Source: CAZAQV01 sp964487255
Lineage (GTDB): Bacteria > Myxococcota_A > Polyangia > Polyangiales > CAZAQV01
NCBI GenBank assembly: GCA_964487255.1
Contig: CAZAQV010000025.1
Location: 1-64,000 of the forward strand
Reading direction: 5' to 3'
DNA: 64,000 nt
Position numbers and translations under genes: made by a program. Positions 8,426-17,107 of the stretch are shown in pieces (positions within the stretch are counted from its first letter, which is position 1; each line of letters begins with the position of its first letter). Below the pieces are notes generated by a model, which was not told the origin of the DNA, did not search any database, and worked only from the letters and a program-made list of their open reading frames with translations.

Positions 8426-9253
8426 CTAGGGGAGGGTCAGGACGCAGTCGATAGGGTCGTTGCTGATGACAAAAGCGTCGATGTAGATGTTTGCAGCGCC
8501 TTGGCCGTCCTGGGTGCGCGTGTTGCCAATGAAAAGGTGCGAGTAACCCGTCGCGGGAAGGGTGTCGATATCGATCACCGTGAAGATATTCGCTGAATCA
8601 ATCGACCCAAAAATACCCCCATTCACGTTGTCGATAAGGGCAGTAAATCGTAGGCAGAACCACTGGTCGCGGGGAAAAATGTTGTCCGCGCTGTTGTGAG
8701 AGCCGCTGATCGAGGACCAAGCGTCAATGTAGTCGTTGGGGTGCCCAACAAGTGCAAAAGCATCGTACGGTTCCACGGCTTCGCTAAAAGATAAAAAGCT
8801 GACGTGGGTGATGTCGGCGGAGCTGGGGACGTACGAATAGAAAGTGATGTGTACGCGTCCTTGACCGATCGGCGAAAGAGCGGTGCCGATGTTTGCAACT
8901 TCAGGCTCTCCGTTTACACTCGCGCGAAGTGCGCCGCTTCCCTCCGCAACGATCGTGTTTTCAAGAGTGACGTTGCCGGTCGACCACATCCAGTGGGTTG
9001 CAAATTCGTCGCGGTTGAAGCTGTCGCAAAGAATTGCGTTAGGATGGTTCGCCTCGCACCACACGTCTCGTTCCCCGCTGTCGAGTGTCGCATCGGCCGC
9101 ACCATCAATGCGCGCGTCAGCGGGTGCGTCGGACGCAGTGTCGAGCGCGGTGTCCGCGGCACCATCGGTCGACGCTTGCTCAAAGCTTATCCTTCCGCAG
9201 CCGAAGCTGGCTGAGGCGAGGAGCAAGAGTGTGAGTTGCCCCAAACGTAACAC
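8426..9253 (-). CDS. Lipoprotein with Asp/Ala-rich linker and probable jelly-roll domain
   Basis: Signal peptide with lipobox (ASFGC, Cys19), an Asp/Ala-rich low-complexity linker (about 28-65), then a globular part. That part starts at 'CEANHPNAILCDSFNR' and shows alternating beta-strand-like segments ('GRVHITFYSYVPS', 'FCLRFTALIDN', 'AANIYIDAFVIS') and a terminal 'DCVLTLP'. The 'CDSF' start and the 'IYIDAFVIS' end are reminiscent of concanavalin-like/LamG domains of myxobacterial surface proteins. This is a fold-level guess; specific function unknown. Likely anchored to the outer membrane. Neighbours do not clarify its role. Confidence 0.7.
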   Translation of the reverse strand: MLRLGQLTLLLLASASFGCGRISFEQASTDGAADTALDTASDAPADARIDGAADATLDSGERDVWCEANHPNAILCDSFNRDEFATHWMWSTGNVTLENTIVAEGSGALRASVNGEPEVANIGTALSPIGQGRVHITFYSYVPSSADITHVSFLSFSEAVEPYDAFALVGHPNDYIDAWSSISGSHNSADNIFPRDQWFCLRFTALIDNVNGGIFGSIDSANIFTVIDIDTLPATGYSHLFIGNTRTQDGQGAANIYIDAFVISNDPIDCVLTLP

Positions 9254-9418
9254 CGCCCCGTAGTATACTACGAGGCCGGGTTATGTAGAGAGTGGGTGTG
9301 TCCTAGTGCCGTGCGCGGTTGGTGAGTTTTGGTAGGCCGCAGAGCAGCACTGAGAGCCCGCGTTGCGTCTTGGAGCCCGCGTTGAGACCTGAGGAGGCGA
9401 ACTCGATGGAGGAGATAA

Positions 9419-10363
9419 CTAAAACATCCCGCCGAGCTGAAGTCCGACCAGGCTTTGGCGGTTGTCCATCATGGGCGAGACGCTGATGAGCGCGGCACCA
9501 CCGTCTAGCTCTCCGTCTTCGTTATAGTGGAGAAGCCAGGGGACGAGCCAACCGAGTCCGAGTCCGATAGCTGCGCCTACGATAATGTCGGAGGCATAGT
9601 GTCTATCGGCGACCAGGCGCAGGTACGAAAGCGCACCCGCAGAAACGAGACTCGCCCCGCACATGATCTCGTCGCCCGGTGAACCGAAGAATTCGAGGTT
9701 TGTGTGATGTGCGCAGATGAGACCCGCGCCCATAAATGCGCTTGCGGTGTGTCCGCTCGGAAAGCCCTTGTAGGTTCCCTCATCGCATAGCGGACTGTAG
9801 CCCGGATTGCTCGCGCACTCCTGGGCCAGAGGCCGCTCGCGCTTGACCGTGTAGATGAGCGTGAGCGTCGTGAGCGCGGAGGTCGCGAGGGCTTGCATAT
9901 TGATCGCGATGACCTGCCAGGCAACGTCGGGGGAGCCTTCGACGAGCAGCGACAGAATGATCCCGTCGAGCAACGTGGGCGTCACCCACATCGCCAACAT
10001 CCCCCAATCGCTGATCTTGTCGGCGACATCGCGCGTCTCGAAGGAGCTGCCCACCGAAAAATCGCGCAGCGCATCGTCGAAGAGAATGCCGCCGCGCCAG
10101 TTTGCGGATTTGGGGTCTCCGATGCCGACTTCAACGAGTTCGAGCGCGAGAGGCGAGGAGAAGGTCAGCGCATACTGCCACCACCGAACGCGCGGGTAGT
10201 TCCAAGTCAAACGGTCCGGGTCGGTGTTCTGTTCGACCACGGCCTCGTGCTCGATCCGATCCTGAGCTCGTGCGCTTGACGCTCCGCCGATTTGCAGATT
10301 CGAAGCGAGTGCGCATGCGAGCGCAAGGACGGCAATGTTGTTGAAGTGCACGTTAAGGGTCAT
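9419..10363 (-). CDS. PAP2 superfamily phosphatase, exported
   Basis: Type 2 phosphatidic acid phosphatase/vanadium-haloperoxidase fold. An N-terminal signal sequence ends near 'ASSARAQ' (about residue 34). The three catalytic motifs are present: 'KRERP' (about 172), 'PSGHTASAF' (about 200) and 'SYLRLVADRHYASD' (about 246-259), followed by a hydrophobic 'IIVGAAIGLGLGWLVPWLL' segment. The ATG overlaps the upstream gene's stop by 11 bases, so the two are translationally coupled. Likely dephosphorylates a lipid phosphate (for example phosphatidic acid or undecaprenyl diphosphate) at the periplasmic face; the substrate cannot be told from sequence. Confidence 0.88.
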   Translation of the reverse strand: MTLNVHFNNIAVLALACALASNLQIGGASSARAQDRIEHEAVVEQNTDPDRLTWNYPRVRWWQYALTFSSPLALELVEVGIGDPKSANWRGGILFDDALRDFSVGSSFETRDVADKISDWGMLAMWVTPTLLDGIILSLLVEGSPDVAWQVIAINMQALATSALTTLTLIYTVKRERPLAQECASNPGYSPLCDEGTYKGFPSGHTASAFMGAGLICAHHTNLEFFGSPGDEIMCGASLVSAGALSYLRLVADRHYASDIIVGAAIGLGLGWLVPWLLHYNEDGELDGGAALISVSPMMDNRQSLVGLQLGGMF

Positions 10364-11129
10364 CCGGGTTGAGGACTCCGGCGATGCCCCACGTGTATGG
10401 GAGCTGCGAGAAATCGTTGAAGGGAATTACGCGGAAGTAGAAGTAGACTTGTCGCGAAAGACGGAAGATCGCGAACAATGGAACGGTGAGGGTGCCCTTG
10501 AGGACTTCCCGGTAGTTGCCGTGCTCAGATTCGCCGCTAACATTGAAGTGCTCGACCTCGATGCCGAGCTGAAAGGGTCCGACGTGTCCACCCAGCGCGC
10601 CGTGCGTGTAGAGAACGGAGGCGCTGACCACTTCCGAAGCCTCGCCTTCCGCGCGTCCCAAGTTCTCTGCCTCGACTCGCGTGACGTCAAAGCCGCCGCG
10701 AAAGGCAGCCCGCGCGTACAGGCCCGAGATGTCACTCAGTTTCCAAGACGCGCGGAGTCCAAGTTCGGCGAACGCGAGCGGTCCGACGATGGCCACCCGC
10801 TCTGCGATGAAATCGGTCGCACCATGTGTGGCGCTGCGGAAGCGAAAGCCGATCTGAGGTCGGAGTTCGAAGGTGTCCGAGACATGGGAAAGACTGTCGG
10901 GGCTGTAGAGCGCAGATGCGGCCAAGCCGAGATAGAAGATCCGGCTTCGCTGCTCCACGTTTGCGTGCATCGAAAGCCGGAGTTGGTCGTCGCCCGGCTG
11001 GGGCGTCGGGCTCACCAATACCGGCAGCTGCGCGGGTGACTCGAACCCGACCTCTTGGGCGTCCGCAGCCGCGGCCCTGAGCAGACAAAAGAGAGTGATG
11101 GTTAGAAGATTTGAGCGCGCTGAGACCAA
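10353..11129 (-). CDS. Predicted outer-membrane beta-barrel protein of unknown function
   Basis: A signal peptide ('TITLFCLLRAAAADAQ', cleavage near 25) is followed by many alternating amphipathic strands ending in aromatic residues ('FELRPQIGFRFRS', 'SGLYARAAFRGGFDV', 'QVYFYFRVIPF'), the pattern of an outer-membrane barrel. No family recognised. First gene of a two-gene operon with the PAP2 phosphatase (11-base overlap), which suggests a shared role in envelope lipid handling. The region upstream, up to 11346, is non-coding and must hold the promoter, although I saw no clear -35/-10. Confidence 0.65.
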   Translation of the reverse strand: MVSARSNLLTITLFCLLRAAAADAQEVGFESPAQLPVLVSPTPQPGDDQLRLSMHANVEQRSRIFYLGLAASALYSPDSLSHVSDTFELRPQIGFRFRSATHGATDFIAERVAIVGPLAFAELGLRASWKLSDISGLYARAAFRGGFDVTRVEAENLGRAEGEASEVVSASVLYTHGALGGHVGPFQLGIEVEHFNVSGESEHGNYREVLKGTLTVPLFAIFRLSRQVYFYFRVIPFNDFSQLPYTWGIAGVLNPDDP

Positions 11130-11346
11130 CGCTATCGAGTCTCCGGCGAAGGGGCGCTTGGGCTAGCTCGTTGTTCATTCTTCATCCAAGAACAGTAACG
11201 CAATTATGATGCCAGGGTGCCAACTCAAACGACCCGCAACTTCGCGCCTGGGCTGCAAGAACAATCACTTCACGCGTGGCATGCTGTCTCACGTTGCGTC
11301 ATGTCGCCACGTGTCGGGCCCGAAGCGTCCTTCTTGATCCGATGGC

Positions 11347-13479
11347 TTAGGGGGCGATCGGTTGGTCAGGGTCGAACCCAGAGGCTGGATTGGGAACCTC
11401 GAACCCGGCTCGGCGCGGGGCTGCGACGTAGCTGTCAAGCACTTCGCCGTCCATGCCGATCGCCTCATAGCGAAGCGCGTCGCTGGAGAAACTCAGGAGC
11501 TGCACATGATGGGCGCTCGCTGCCATACCGCCGCCCTCGAGGTACCACTTGTTACCGGGCGTGCGTTGGCCGACGCCAAGGCCGCCTTCTCCGACGTACA
11601 CGATGCCATCAGTGGCTTGTTTGCCGTCGCGAATCGGGACCGTTCGTTTCAGAGCATGTCCGTCGGCTTCGCACACCAAATCAACATCGTACTGCTCGAA
11701 GAGCGGAACCCAGTGTTCGAGTGCCGGGCCCGGTGTCTTGACTGCCGGGTAGGCGGGCAAGTGGTAACTGGGAACGATCCACCTTCGCTCCTGCTGCGCG
11801 ACGAGCTGCTGTTCGAGCCAGGTGCGTTGATCGCCTCCGTGCGACACATTGCTGTCGAGGATGATAAGCGCGAGGTTGGCGCCGACATGGCTGACAAAGT
11901 AGTCCACCTCGTCGCCGCCGGGGAAACCGAATACGCGGTTGTAGAACCCGGCGTCGCCTTCGTGGTTGCCGCGTATAGGAAGTATGGGAAGGATTCTCCC
12001 ATCCTCAGTAAACGTTCTGGCGTGGTCACTCAGCCACTCGTCCCACTCGTCCCAGTCTCCGCCGTCATCGACGTAGTCTCCGCCGTGCGTGAGCGCCAGG
12101 ATATGGGGGTCGTCTTCGACCAGCGCAGCGATACGACCGTTCATGCCTCGTCGTTCTGCGCGATTGGAGCGAGAATCGCCGCCGTAGAGGAGCTTGAACG
12201 CCCGGTCGTCGGTCGGAGCCGTCTCAAAATAATACTCCTCCGATAACTGGTCATCGCTCTCGACAACGAACCAGTACTTCGTCGATGGCGTAAGACCGTG
12301 GAGTTCTGCGTGATGATAGTGGGGCGTCATCTGCCCGTCGTAGCGTCCCGAGCGCTCTGCCGTGAGACTGAAGGCATAGCTCGCAGGGTCGCCGTCTCTC
12401 GGGACGGTGTCGTAGTAGACCGTGTGCGTCGCACCGGCGGCCCACGTGGTCCACGAGACGCGAATGTGGTGTGCAGGCGCTTCGTCCCAGACCAGGCGAA
12501 GCTGCGTGGGCTCGAGGCTGTCGTATGGAGTGCAGGCCGATAGAAGCACTCCGACAGTCAGCGACACGGTTGCCGCAGAAGTAAGACCAGTCTGTGCAAA
12601 TCGTAGCGTTCCAATAAGTCGTGGTGCTCGAAGAAGGTGGGCTGCGACGTCACGCAGTGGACCCACGGCGCGCGCTGAGAGGTCGCGTGACGCAAACCAC
12701 AGCGCCAGCGCAACCCCACCGTTGGCTGCGCGGATCAAGGTTTCGTGAATGCCGTGCTCGCCGGAATGCACGACCCTCGAGCAGGCAGTGAGTACCCCCC
12801 AAAAGGCCATGTAGAGCAAGAGACCACGACGCATGCGCCCCGCGATCAACCAAAGCGCGCACCCCACGTCTACGGCGCCGATCACGTACAACGCCATTTC
12901 TGCGTTTGACTGTTGCAGCCCGAGCGTGCCTCCCAACAGTCGGCGGTCGGCCATCAAAATGTAATCAATGAAGCGAGGATGGAGCTGGAGCGCCTCCAAG
13001 CCGTGGACCAAGAACGTCAGCGCCAAGGCACTGCGAAGAAGCCATGCGATCGCAACGTCACTGCTCGTGTGCTCACCGCGACCGGGCCTATGGACGCGCA
13101 GAGCGCTATAGGGTAGCGCGGCGGAGGGCAGCAAAGATATCGCCAAAGGCGCTGCCCAGCGCACGGCATGAGCAGGCACGGTAAGCGCTGAGAAGGCAGC
13201 GCCACCGTAGAACCAGCGCGCGATGCCGATTGTGAAAAACCACGCTGCCATCAACACGTAGGGGAGCCGAACCTTGGTGAGGAGGCCGATCGTCGCCGCT
13301 ACCAGCAGACTCGCCGCGACGACGCGGTCAAACAGGAATGACGCCTGATCGTGCCACCCGAACGTGCCGAACAAAACAGTCTCAACGGCGGAGCCCGACA
13401 CCCAACTCGTCCAAAGCAGACCGACGCACTGGACGAAGACGGCGAAGCGAAGCACGAGCGACAGAGTTGCCAACGACAT
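11347..13479 (-). CDS. Fusion: polytopic membrane domain plus purple acid phosphatase-like metallophosphoesterase
   Basis: Residues 1-300 contain about eight hydrophobic segments ('LVLRFAVFVQCVGLLW', 'WLLRSALALTFLVHGLEAL', 'ALYVIGAVDVGCALWLIAG') that resemble DoxX-like or HTTM-like membrane proteins. Near residue 316 the sequence 'TVGVLLSAC' looks exactly like a lipoprotein lipobox. After it comes a fibronectin-III-like N-domain ('HIRVSWTTWAAGATHTVYYDT') and a calcineurin-like phosphoesterase: 'YGGDSRSN' (about 430), 'THGGDYVDDGG' (about 462), 'IRGNHEGD' (about 504), 'YHLPAY' (about 571), 'DGHALKRT' (about 606). The last motif normally reads GHxH; here the second His is Leu, so one metal ligand may be altered. 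ATG at 13479 (TTG one codon earlier). The fusion could be real or the result of a lost stop and start; a GTG at the Val of 'RAVGPLRD' could initiate the second part. Confidence 0.75.
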   Translation of the reverse strand: MSLATLSLVLRFAVFVQCVGLLWTSWVSGSAVETVLFGTFGWHDQASFLFDRVVAASLLVAATIGLLTKVRLPYVLMAAWFFTIGIARWFYGGAAFSALTVPAHAVRWAAPLAISLLPSAALPYSALRVHRPGRGEHTSSDVAIAWLLRSALALTFLVHGLEALQLHPRFIDYILMADRRLLGGTLGLQQSNAEMALYVIGAVDVGCALWLIAGRMRRGLLLYMAFWGVLTACSRVVHSGEHGIHETLIRAANGGVALALWFASRDLSARAVGPLRDVAAHLLRAPRLIGTLRFAQTGLTSAATVSLTVGVLLSACTPYDSLEPTQLRLVWDEAPAHHIRVSWTTWAAGATHTVYYDTVPRDGDPASYAFSLTAERSGRYDGQMTPHYHHAELHGLTPSTKYWFVVESDDQLSEEYYFETAPTDDRAFKLLYGGDSRSNRAERRGMNGRIAALVEDDPHILALTHGGDYVDDGGDWDEWDEWLSDHARTFTEDGRILPILPIRGNHEGDAGFYNRVFGFPGGDEVDYFVSHVGANLALIILDSNVSHGGDQRTWLEQQLVAQQERRWIVPSYHLPAYPAVKTPGPALEHWVPLFEQYDVDLVCEADGHALKRTVPIRDGKQATDGIVYVGEGGLGVGQRTPGNKWYLEGGGMAASAHHVQLLSFSSDALRYEAIGMDGEVLDSYVAAPRRAGFEVPNPASGFDPDQPIAP

Positions 13480-13489
13480 CAACCAAACC

Positions 13490-13621
13490 CTAGAGCGACG
13501 GGCCCTTCGCTGCCACGTTCAGCGGCAAGATGTGTAGGTGCGTGTAGTACGCGTCCGTGACTCGTTTGAGCCGCGCAGCTTCCTCATCGCTGAGGCCGCC
13601 GACGGCACAGGCAGTACACAA
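13490..13621 (-). CDS. Possible 43-residue ORF between methyltransferase and phosphatase fusion
   Basis: A short frame (TTG start) overlaps the last 38 bases of the methyltransferase gene in another frame. It reads 'GLSDEEAARLKRVTDAYYTH' followed by 'LHILPLNVAAKGPSL', a composition that looks protein-like (amphipathic helix). It ends 8 bases before the start region of the phosphatase fusion. It may be a small coupled protein, or the tail of an older, longer methyltransferase-linked ORF broken by a frameshift. Low confidence. Confidence 0.25.
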   Translation of the reverse strand: MCTACAVGGLSDEEAARLKRVTDAYYTHLHILPLNVAAKGPSL

Positions 13622-14213
13622 ACGACTGCGACGCGCCGCTCGGCGTTTCGTGCAGTTCTTTGGCTTCGGCGATTCGTTCGAAGCGCTCGCCTAGGGCTGC
13701 CGCAATGCCATCTGCGTCGTAGCGGGTGACGGGAAGGCCGCTGCATCTCTCCGGGCCATCGAGGCCGAAGGTCGCGACCATCACGTATCCGCCCGGGCGG
13801 ACGCAGCGTTCAACCTGCGCGCGATAGGCGATTCGATCTTGCTCGCCTCCCAAGAAATGAAAGACGGCCCGGTCGTGCCAGAAGTCAACGCTTTGCGGCT
13901 CGAGAAGCGGCGTGGTGACATCACCGATCACCCAGTTCACGTGCTGGGCGAGGTCGCCGAGGCGGAGCTGAGACGCTGCGAGCGCTTGCGCCGCAATGTC
14001 GATCACCGTCAGGTTGACATACCCTTGATTGAGGAGGTCGTCGACGAGCGTCGACGCGCCTCCGCCGACGTCGACGATGCTTGCTTGCTTCGGAAGTTTG
14101 GCTATCGCGAGCATGGCGAGGGATTGCTCGAGGTGCGCGCGGTACCAGCTGACGGTTTCAGACGACTTCTGCGCATACACCGCCTGCCAATGCTGTTGTC
14201 GGTCTTGATTCAT
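13584..14213 (-). CDS. Class I SAM-dependent methyltransferase
   Basis: A 209-residue methyltransferase. The N-terminal 'HWQAVYAQKSSETVSWYR' block is typical of the 'VSWY' branch of small-molecule methyltransferases. Motif I is 'ASIVDVGGGASTLVDDLL' (about 45-62), the acidic strand-2 end is 'LTVIDIA', and 'WVIGDVT' and 'CVRPGGYVMVATF' are the later motifs. ATG at 14213 is preferred over 14240 because a GTGAG ribosome-binding site precedes it and homology begins there. The substrate is unknown. Its last 110 bp have a second, broken copy at 5122-5234. Confidence 0.85.
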   Translation of the reverse strand: MNQDRQQHWQAVYAQKSSETVSWYRAHLEQSLAMLAIAKLPKQASIVDVGGGASTLVDDLLNQGYVNLTVIDIAAQALAASQLRLGDLAQHVNWVIGDVTTPLLEPQSVDFWHDRAVFHFLGGEQDRIAYRAQVERCVRPGGYVMVATFGLDGPERCSGLPVTRYDADGIAAALGERFERIAEAKELHETPSGASQSFVYCLCRRRPQR

Positions 14214-14280
14214 CGTACTCACTTTGCTGGCATTGCCCACGTGCTTTCAAGGGCCTTGTTTGAGACCGAGCCTCTTGCGC

Positions 14281-14853
14281 CTAGGGAGACACCTTTTCTG
14301 ACAGGCGTTTGCCGCTTGCCAGATCCCGCGCATGAATGCGGAGGAATTCTGCGCCGATAGGGATGCCGAAGAGCGTACGGACTTGCACGAAAATATGGTC
14401 GAGCCGCGCCCTCTTTCCGCTGACCTCCATGGTCGCGCTCGCGTTGCAACGACCGTCTTCACCCTTCGATAGTTCAACATGTATCTTCCGTGAAGGCATG
14501 GCCTGAAGTTCGATGACGATGAAGGTGTGAGTGCGCGTGACGGTGATGTGCTGCTCTCGTTGGAGCCCGTAAGCACGTTCTTCCCGTGGCAAGAGTGGAG
14601 ACACCGCCTTGGGGCTGACTTCTCGGTCTCGCCAGTAGGCGAAGACCGGGCGAATACTGCTTGCCCGACAGTCGGCCGTGGCACGAACGCCATAGTGGAC
14701 CTGGTTCTTGTTTTCGCTTTTCGCAATGAAGAAGACGGAGCGCACATCGTGACGACCGAATTGCACAATTGGCGTTCGTTGCGTGTTCTGGGCGAGCGTC
14801 GTTGACGTGAGCGCGAGTGCCCACAGCACGACGAGGCATCTGGCGAGTAGCAT
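14281..14853 (-). CDS. Secreted DUF4833-like protein
   Basis: Signal peptide 'LLARCLVVLWALALTSTTLAQ' (cleavage near residue 21). The mature part matches my memory of DUF4833: 'VFFIAKSENKNQVHYGVRA' at the start, 'RPVFAYWRDRE', 'ERAYGLQRE', 'FIVIELQAMPSRKIHV' and a C-terminal 'RLDHIFVQVRTLFGIP', 'AEFLRIHARDLASGKRL'. The family's function is unknown. Probably periplasmic. It starts 10 bases downstream of the desaturase stop on the same strand, so it may be the last gene of the oxidoreductase-desaturase transcript. Confidence 0.7.
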   Translation of the reverse strand: MLLARCLVVLWALALTSTTLAQNTQRTPIVQFGRHDVRSVFFIAKSENKNQVHYGVRATADCRASSIRPVFAYWRDREVSPKAVSPLLPREERAYGLQREQHITVTRTHTFIVIELQAMPSRKIHVELSKGEDGRCNASATMEVSGKRARLDHIFVQVRTLFGIPIGAEFLRIHARDLASGKRLSEKVSP

Positions 14854-14862
14854 ACCTACAGG

Positions 14863-15888
14863 CTACGCGGCTTGGCTGGCCAACGATTCGAGGGCGGCAG
14901 GCTCGAACGCTTCGCGCGCTTCGGGTGAAAGCCCTCCGAGAGCATCACGCAGCTGAGCGATTGGGGTATGGTTCACAACTGAGCGCCAGATGTCTGGGGG
15001 CACGATCGACTTGAGCTTGGCGTGGTATCGGCCGAGGTCGTACCAGGGGACCGTGAAGTTCAGGTGGTGCTCGAAGTGCAGCGTGATGTTGAGCGGCATG
15101 AGAAGATGTCGGCCCGCAAACAGCGTCGTACGCGAACGGGCGAAGGGGTTGCTTTCTTGGCCGATCGCGCCGCCGTGTTCGAGCCCGCCTTTGAACGCAT
15201 TGAGCGACTGCAGCACGTGCATGCCCAGGAACAGCGTAGCGGCTGCAAGCCAACCGTAGACCCAGGTTGCTGCCGTGAGCGAGGTGGCCCAAAACGTCGC
15301 AGCCGCCAGCAGTACGTAGCGGCTGCTTGAAGACTTTCCGTGTGAACTCTTGGCTCGCCCCACGGTGCGCGCGTAGAAAAGAAAGCCGGGGACGAAGAGC
15401 GTCTTGAGCACCTGTGCGCGGAGCATCGGACCGACCCAAATGCTGAAGCGTTGCGGGTCATTGTCTTCGAGCGGACGCACGTGGTGCTCGAGGTGGCCGC
15501 GCTCCCAATGTTTGCCGTAGTGGACCCCGAAGCAGAGGCACACGAGCCAGCCGCTAACTCGGTTTAGCCATCGTTCGACGGTCCTGTTTGCGGAAAGCAG
15601 GAACATGCCGTGCGATGCTTCGTGCACCACAAGAATGAAAAGTACGAAGTACATCAAGCCGAAGCCGATCGCGGCGAGCGGCGCGTATACCCACGGGTTT
15701 ATCCACTGACTGGCTTCGAGGAGTGCGAAGATGCCCAAGCAGGCGCACGCCAAGACCGTGAGGTTGATGGTGTTGTGCACCCAACGGCGCTTGCTCCGGA
15801 AGTGAAACTTTCTCCCCGCCGCGATCGCTTGGTAGACCCAAGGCGCATGCCGTCGGTCTGAGCTCTTTGTGGGTGGTTCGCCTGCCAT
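14863..15888 (-). CDS. Fatty acid desaturase family membrane di-iron enzyme
   Basis: Integral membrane di-iron oxygenase. The three histidine boxes are visible: 'VHEASHGMF' (about 85-93), 'GHLEHHVRP' (about 127-135) and 'LHFEHHLNF' (about 269-277), with hydrophobic segments between them ('LAAIGFGLMYFVLFILV', 'FWATSLTAATWVYGWLAAATLFLG'). It would introduce a double bond or hydroxyl into an acyl chain or carotenoid-like substrate; which one cannot be told. Starts 2 bases after the stop of the FAD oxidoreductase gene (15891-16442), an obvious operon in which that protein could supply electrons. Confidence 0.88.
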   Translation of the reverse strand: MAGEPPTKSSDRRHAPWVYQAIAAGRKFHFRSKRRWVHNTINLTVLACACLGIFALLEASQWINPWVYAPLAAIGFGLMYFVLFILVVHEASHGMFLLSANRTVERWLNRVSGWLVCLCFGVHYGKHWERGHLEHHVRPLEDNDPQRFSIWVGPMLRAQVLKTLFVPGFLFYARTVGRAKSSHGKSSSSRYVLLAAATFWATSLTAATWVYGWLAAATLFLGMHVLQSLNAFKGGLEHGGAIGQESNPFARSRTTLFAGRHLLMPLNITLHFEHHLNFTVPWYDLGRYHAKLKSIVPPDIWRSVVNHTPIAQLRDALGGLSPEAREAFEPAALESLASQAA

Positions 15889-15890
15889 TT

Positions 15891-16442
15891 CTATTCCGGT
15901 GAATCCCAGTCCATGTAAGGCTTCCCTTGCTTGCGGGACAGTATGTCGATAGCGGCGGCGGCACCGTCTCCAGCGCTTATTATCGCTTGGCTACGACCCG
16001 GTCGAACAAGCCTGCCAACCGCGTAGATCCTGTCCATGCTGGTGGCTCCGTGCTCGTCCGTACGAACGCCGTCGTCGCCGATGTCGACGCCGAGCTTCTT
16101 CGCCAGTTTTGGCGACTTGCCTTCGGAGAGGATGAGATAGCTCGCTCTGACTTCGCTACCGCTCTCAAGTTTTACGACGAAGGACTCGCCGTCGGTTTCA
16201 ACGTCACTGACTCGCTCATTGAGCACTTGTGCGCCGGCTTCTTCGACTTGTGTGCGCGCGATTCTCTGGAAGTCACTCCCCGCGATTTGTTTGATGCCGA
16301 GGTAGTTGTTAAGTAGCGCAGCGTGCATGGCGGTCTTGTCTTGGCCGTAGACCACCACCTGCTCACCCGCCCTCGCGAGAAAAAGTGCTGCACTAAGGCC
16401 TCCTGGCCCATCACCGACAATGACAACATCCTTGCGATCCAT
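15891..16442 (-). CDS. Short FAD-dependent oxidoreductase, thioredoxin-reductase-like
   Basis: The ATG at 16442 has a strong GGAGGAAC ribosome-binding site 6 bases upstream, so the longer frame from 16499 is not used. The N-terminus 'KDVVIVGDGPGGLSAALFLARAGEQVVVYG' (in part) is the dinucleotide-binding GxGxxG fold; 'RIYAVGRLVRPGRSQAIISAGDGAAAAIDIL' resembles the C-terminal FAD motif of thioredoxin-reductase-like proteins. At 183 residues it lacks the NADPH domain and the CxxC redox pair, so it is a compact FAD protein rather than a thioredoxin reductase. Operonic with the downstream desaturase; a redox-partner role is inferred. Confidence 0.78.
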   Translation of the reverse strand: MDRKDVVIVGDGPGGLSAALFLARAGEQVVVYGQDKTAMHAALLNNYLGIKQIAGSDFQRIARTQVEEAGAQVLNERVSDVETDGESFVVKLESGSEVRASYLILSEGKSPKLAKKLGVDIGDDGVRTDEHGATSMDRIYAVGRLVRPGRSQAIISAGDGAAAAIDILSRKQGKPYMDWDSPE

Positions 16443-16591
16443 AAGTTCCTCCGCCCAAACCCTAAGACCCATCGGGCAGAGAATCAAACAGCGAAACACG
16501 GCGTATTCCTTGTCGTTCGGGGCACCCGAAAACGCTGATGGGACTCAATGTCGGTTTGAGCGGGTGCTTCTCCGTGATAGTTTTAGCTTCT

Positions 16592-17023
16592 ATGAGCAGC
16601 TCTTTACTTCAAGACAACGCGTGGCGCACAATCATGCCATGCGCAATGATCATCGCATTCCTGGGTTGTTCTGAGGCCGACTCGCAGTTGGATGTTGTTC
16701 GCTATGGAAGCGATGCCGGTCTTGACGCTGCGTACAAGACTGACGCGGAAAACACCGCGGACGCCGCTTTCTCCACAGACTCTGGCAGATCCGCAGACGC
16801 CAGCATCACCCCCGACGCCAGCACCACCCCCGACGCCAGCACCACCCCCGACGCCAGCACCTCACCGTCATGTAACGATGGGATGAAAAACCAAGAGGAA
16901 ACCGCGGTCGATTGCGGTGGCCCAAACTGTAGCCCCTGCATGCAAAACGACCCTTGCTCTTCGAATGGCGAATGTCCTGATGGAACGATCTGCGTCAACG
17001 GGCGCTGTGATGCTCCGATCTAA
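16592..17023 (+). CDS. Small cysteine-rich lipoprotein
   Basis: The start at ATG 16592 gives an n-region with Arg and an h-region ending in lipobox AFLGC; the frame also opens at 16538. A linker rich in Asp/Ala/Thr contains three 18-bp tandem copies encoding ASTTPD-like units (about 16798-16860). The C-terminal 50 residues hold 'CNDGMKNQEETAVDCGGPNC' and ten-odd cysteines ending 'CVNGRCDAPI'. This is the short Cys-rich surface motif common in Myxococcota. Likely exposed at the cell surface, disulfide-bonded; function unknown. Confidence 0.75.
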   Translation: MSSSLLQDNAWRTIMPCAMIIAFLGCSEADSQLDVVRYGSDAGLDAAYKTDAENTADAAFSTDSGRSADASITPDASTTPDASTTPDASTSPSCNDGMKNQEETAVDCGGPNCSPCMQNDPCSSNGECPDGTICVNGRCDAPI

Positions 17024-17107
17024 CGTCGAGGCGTAAGGTCAGCGTGGTTCGAGCGGCCGTGGGACATGGAGGCATGTCGTCGGATGCGTTAGGTTGGGCA
17101 GGCGCAG

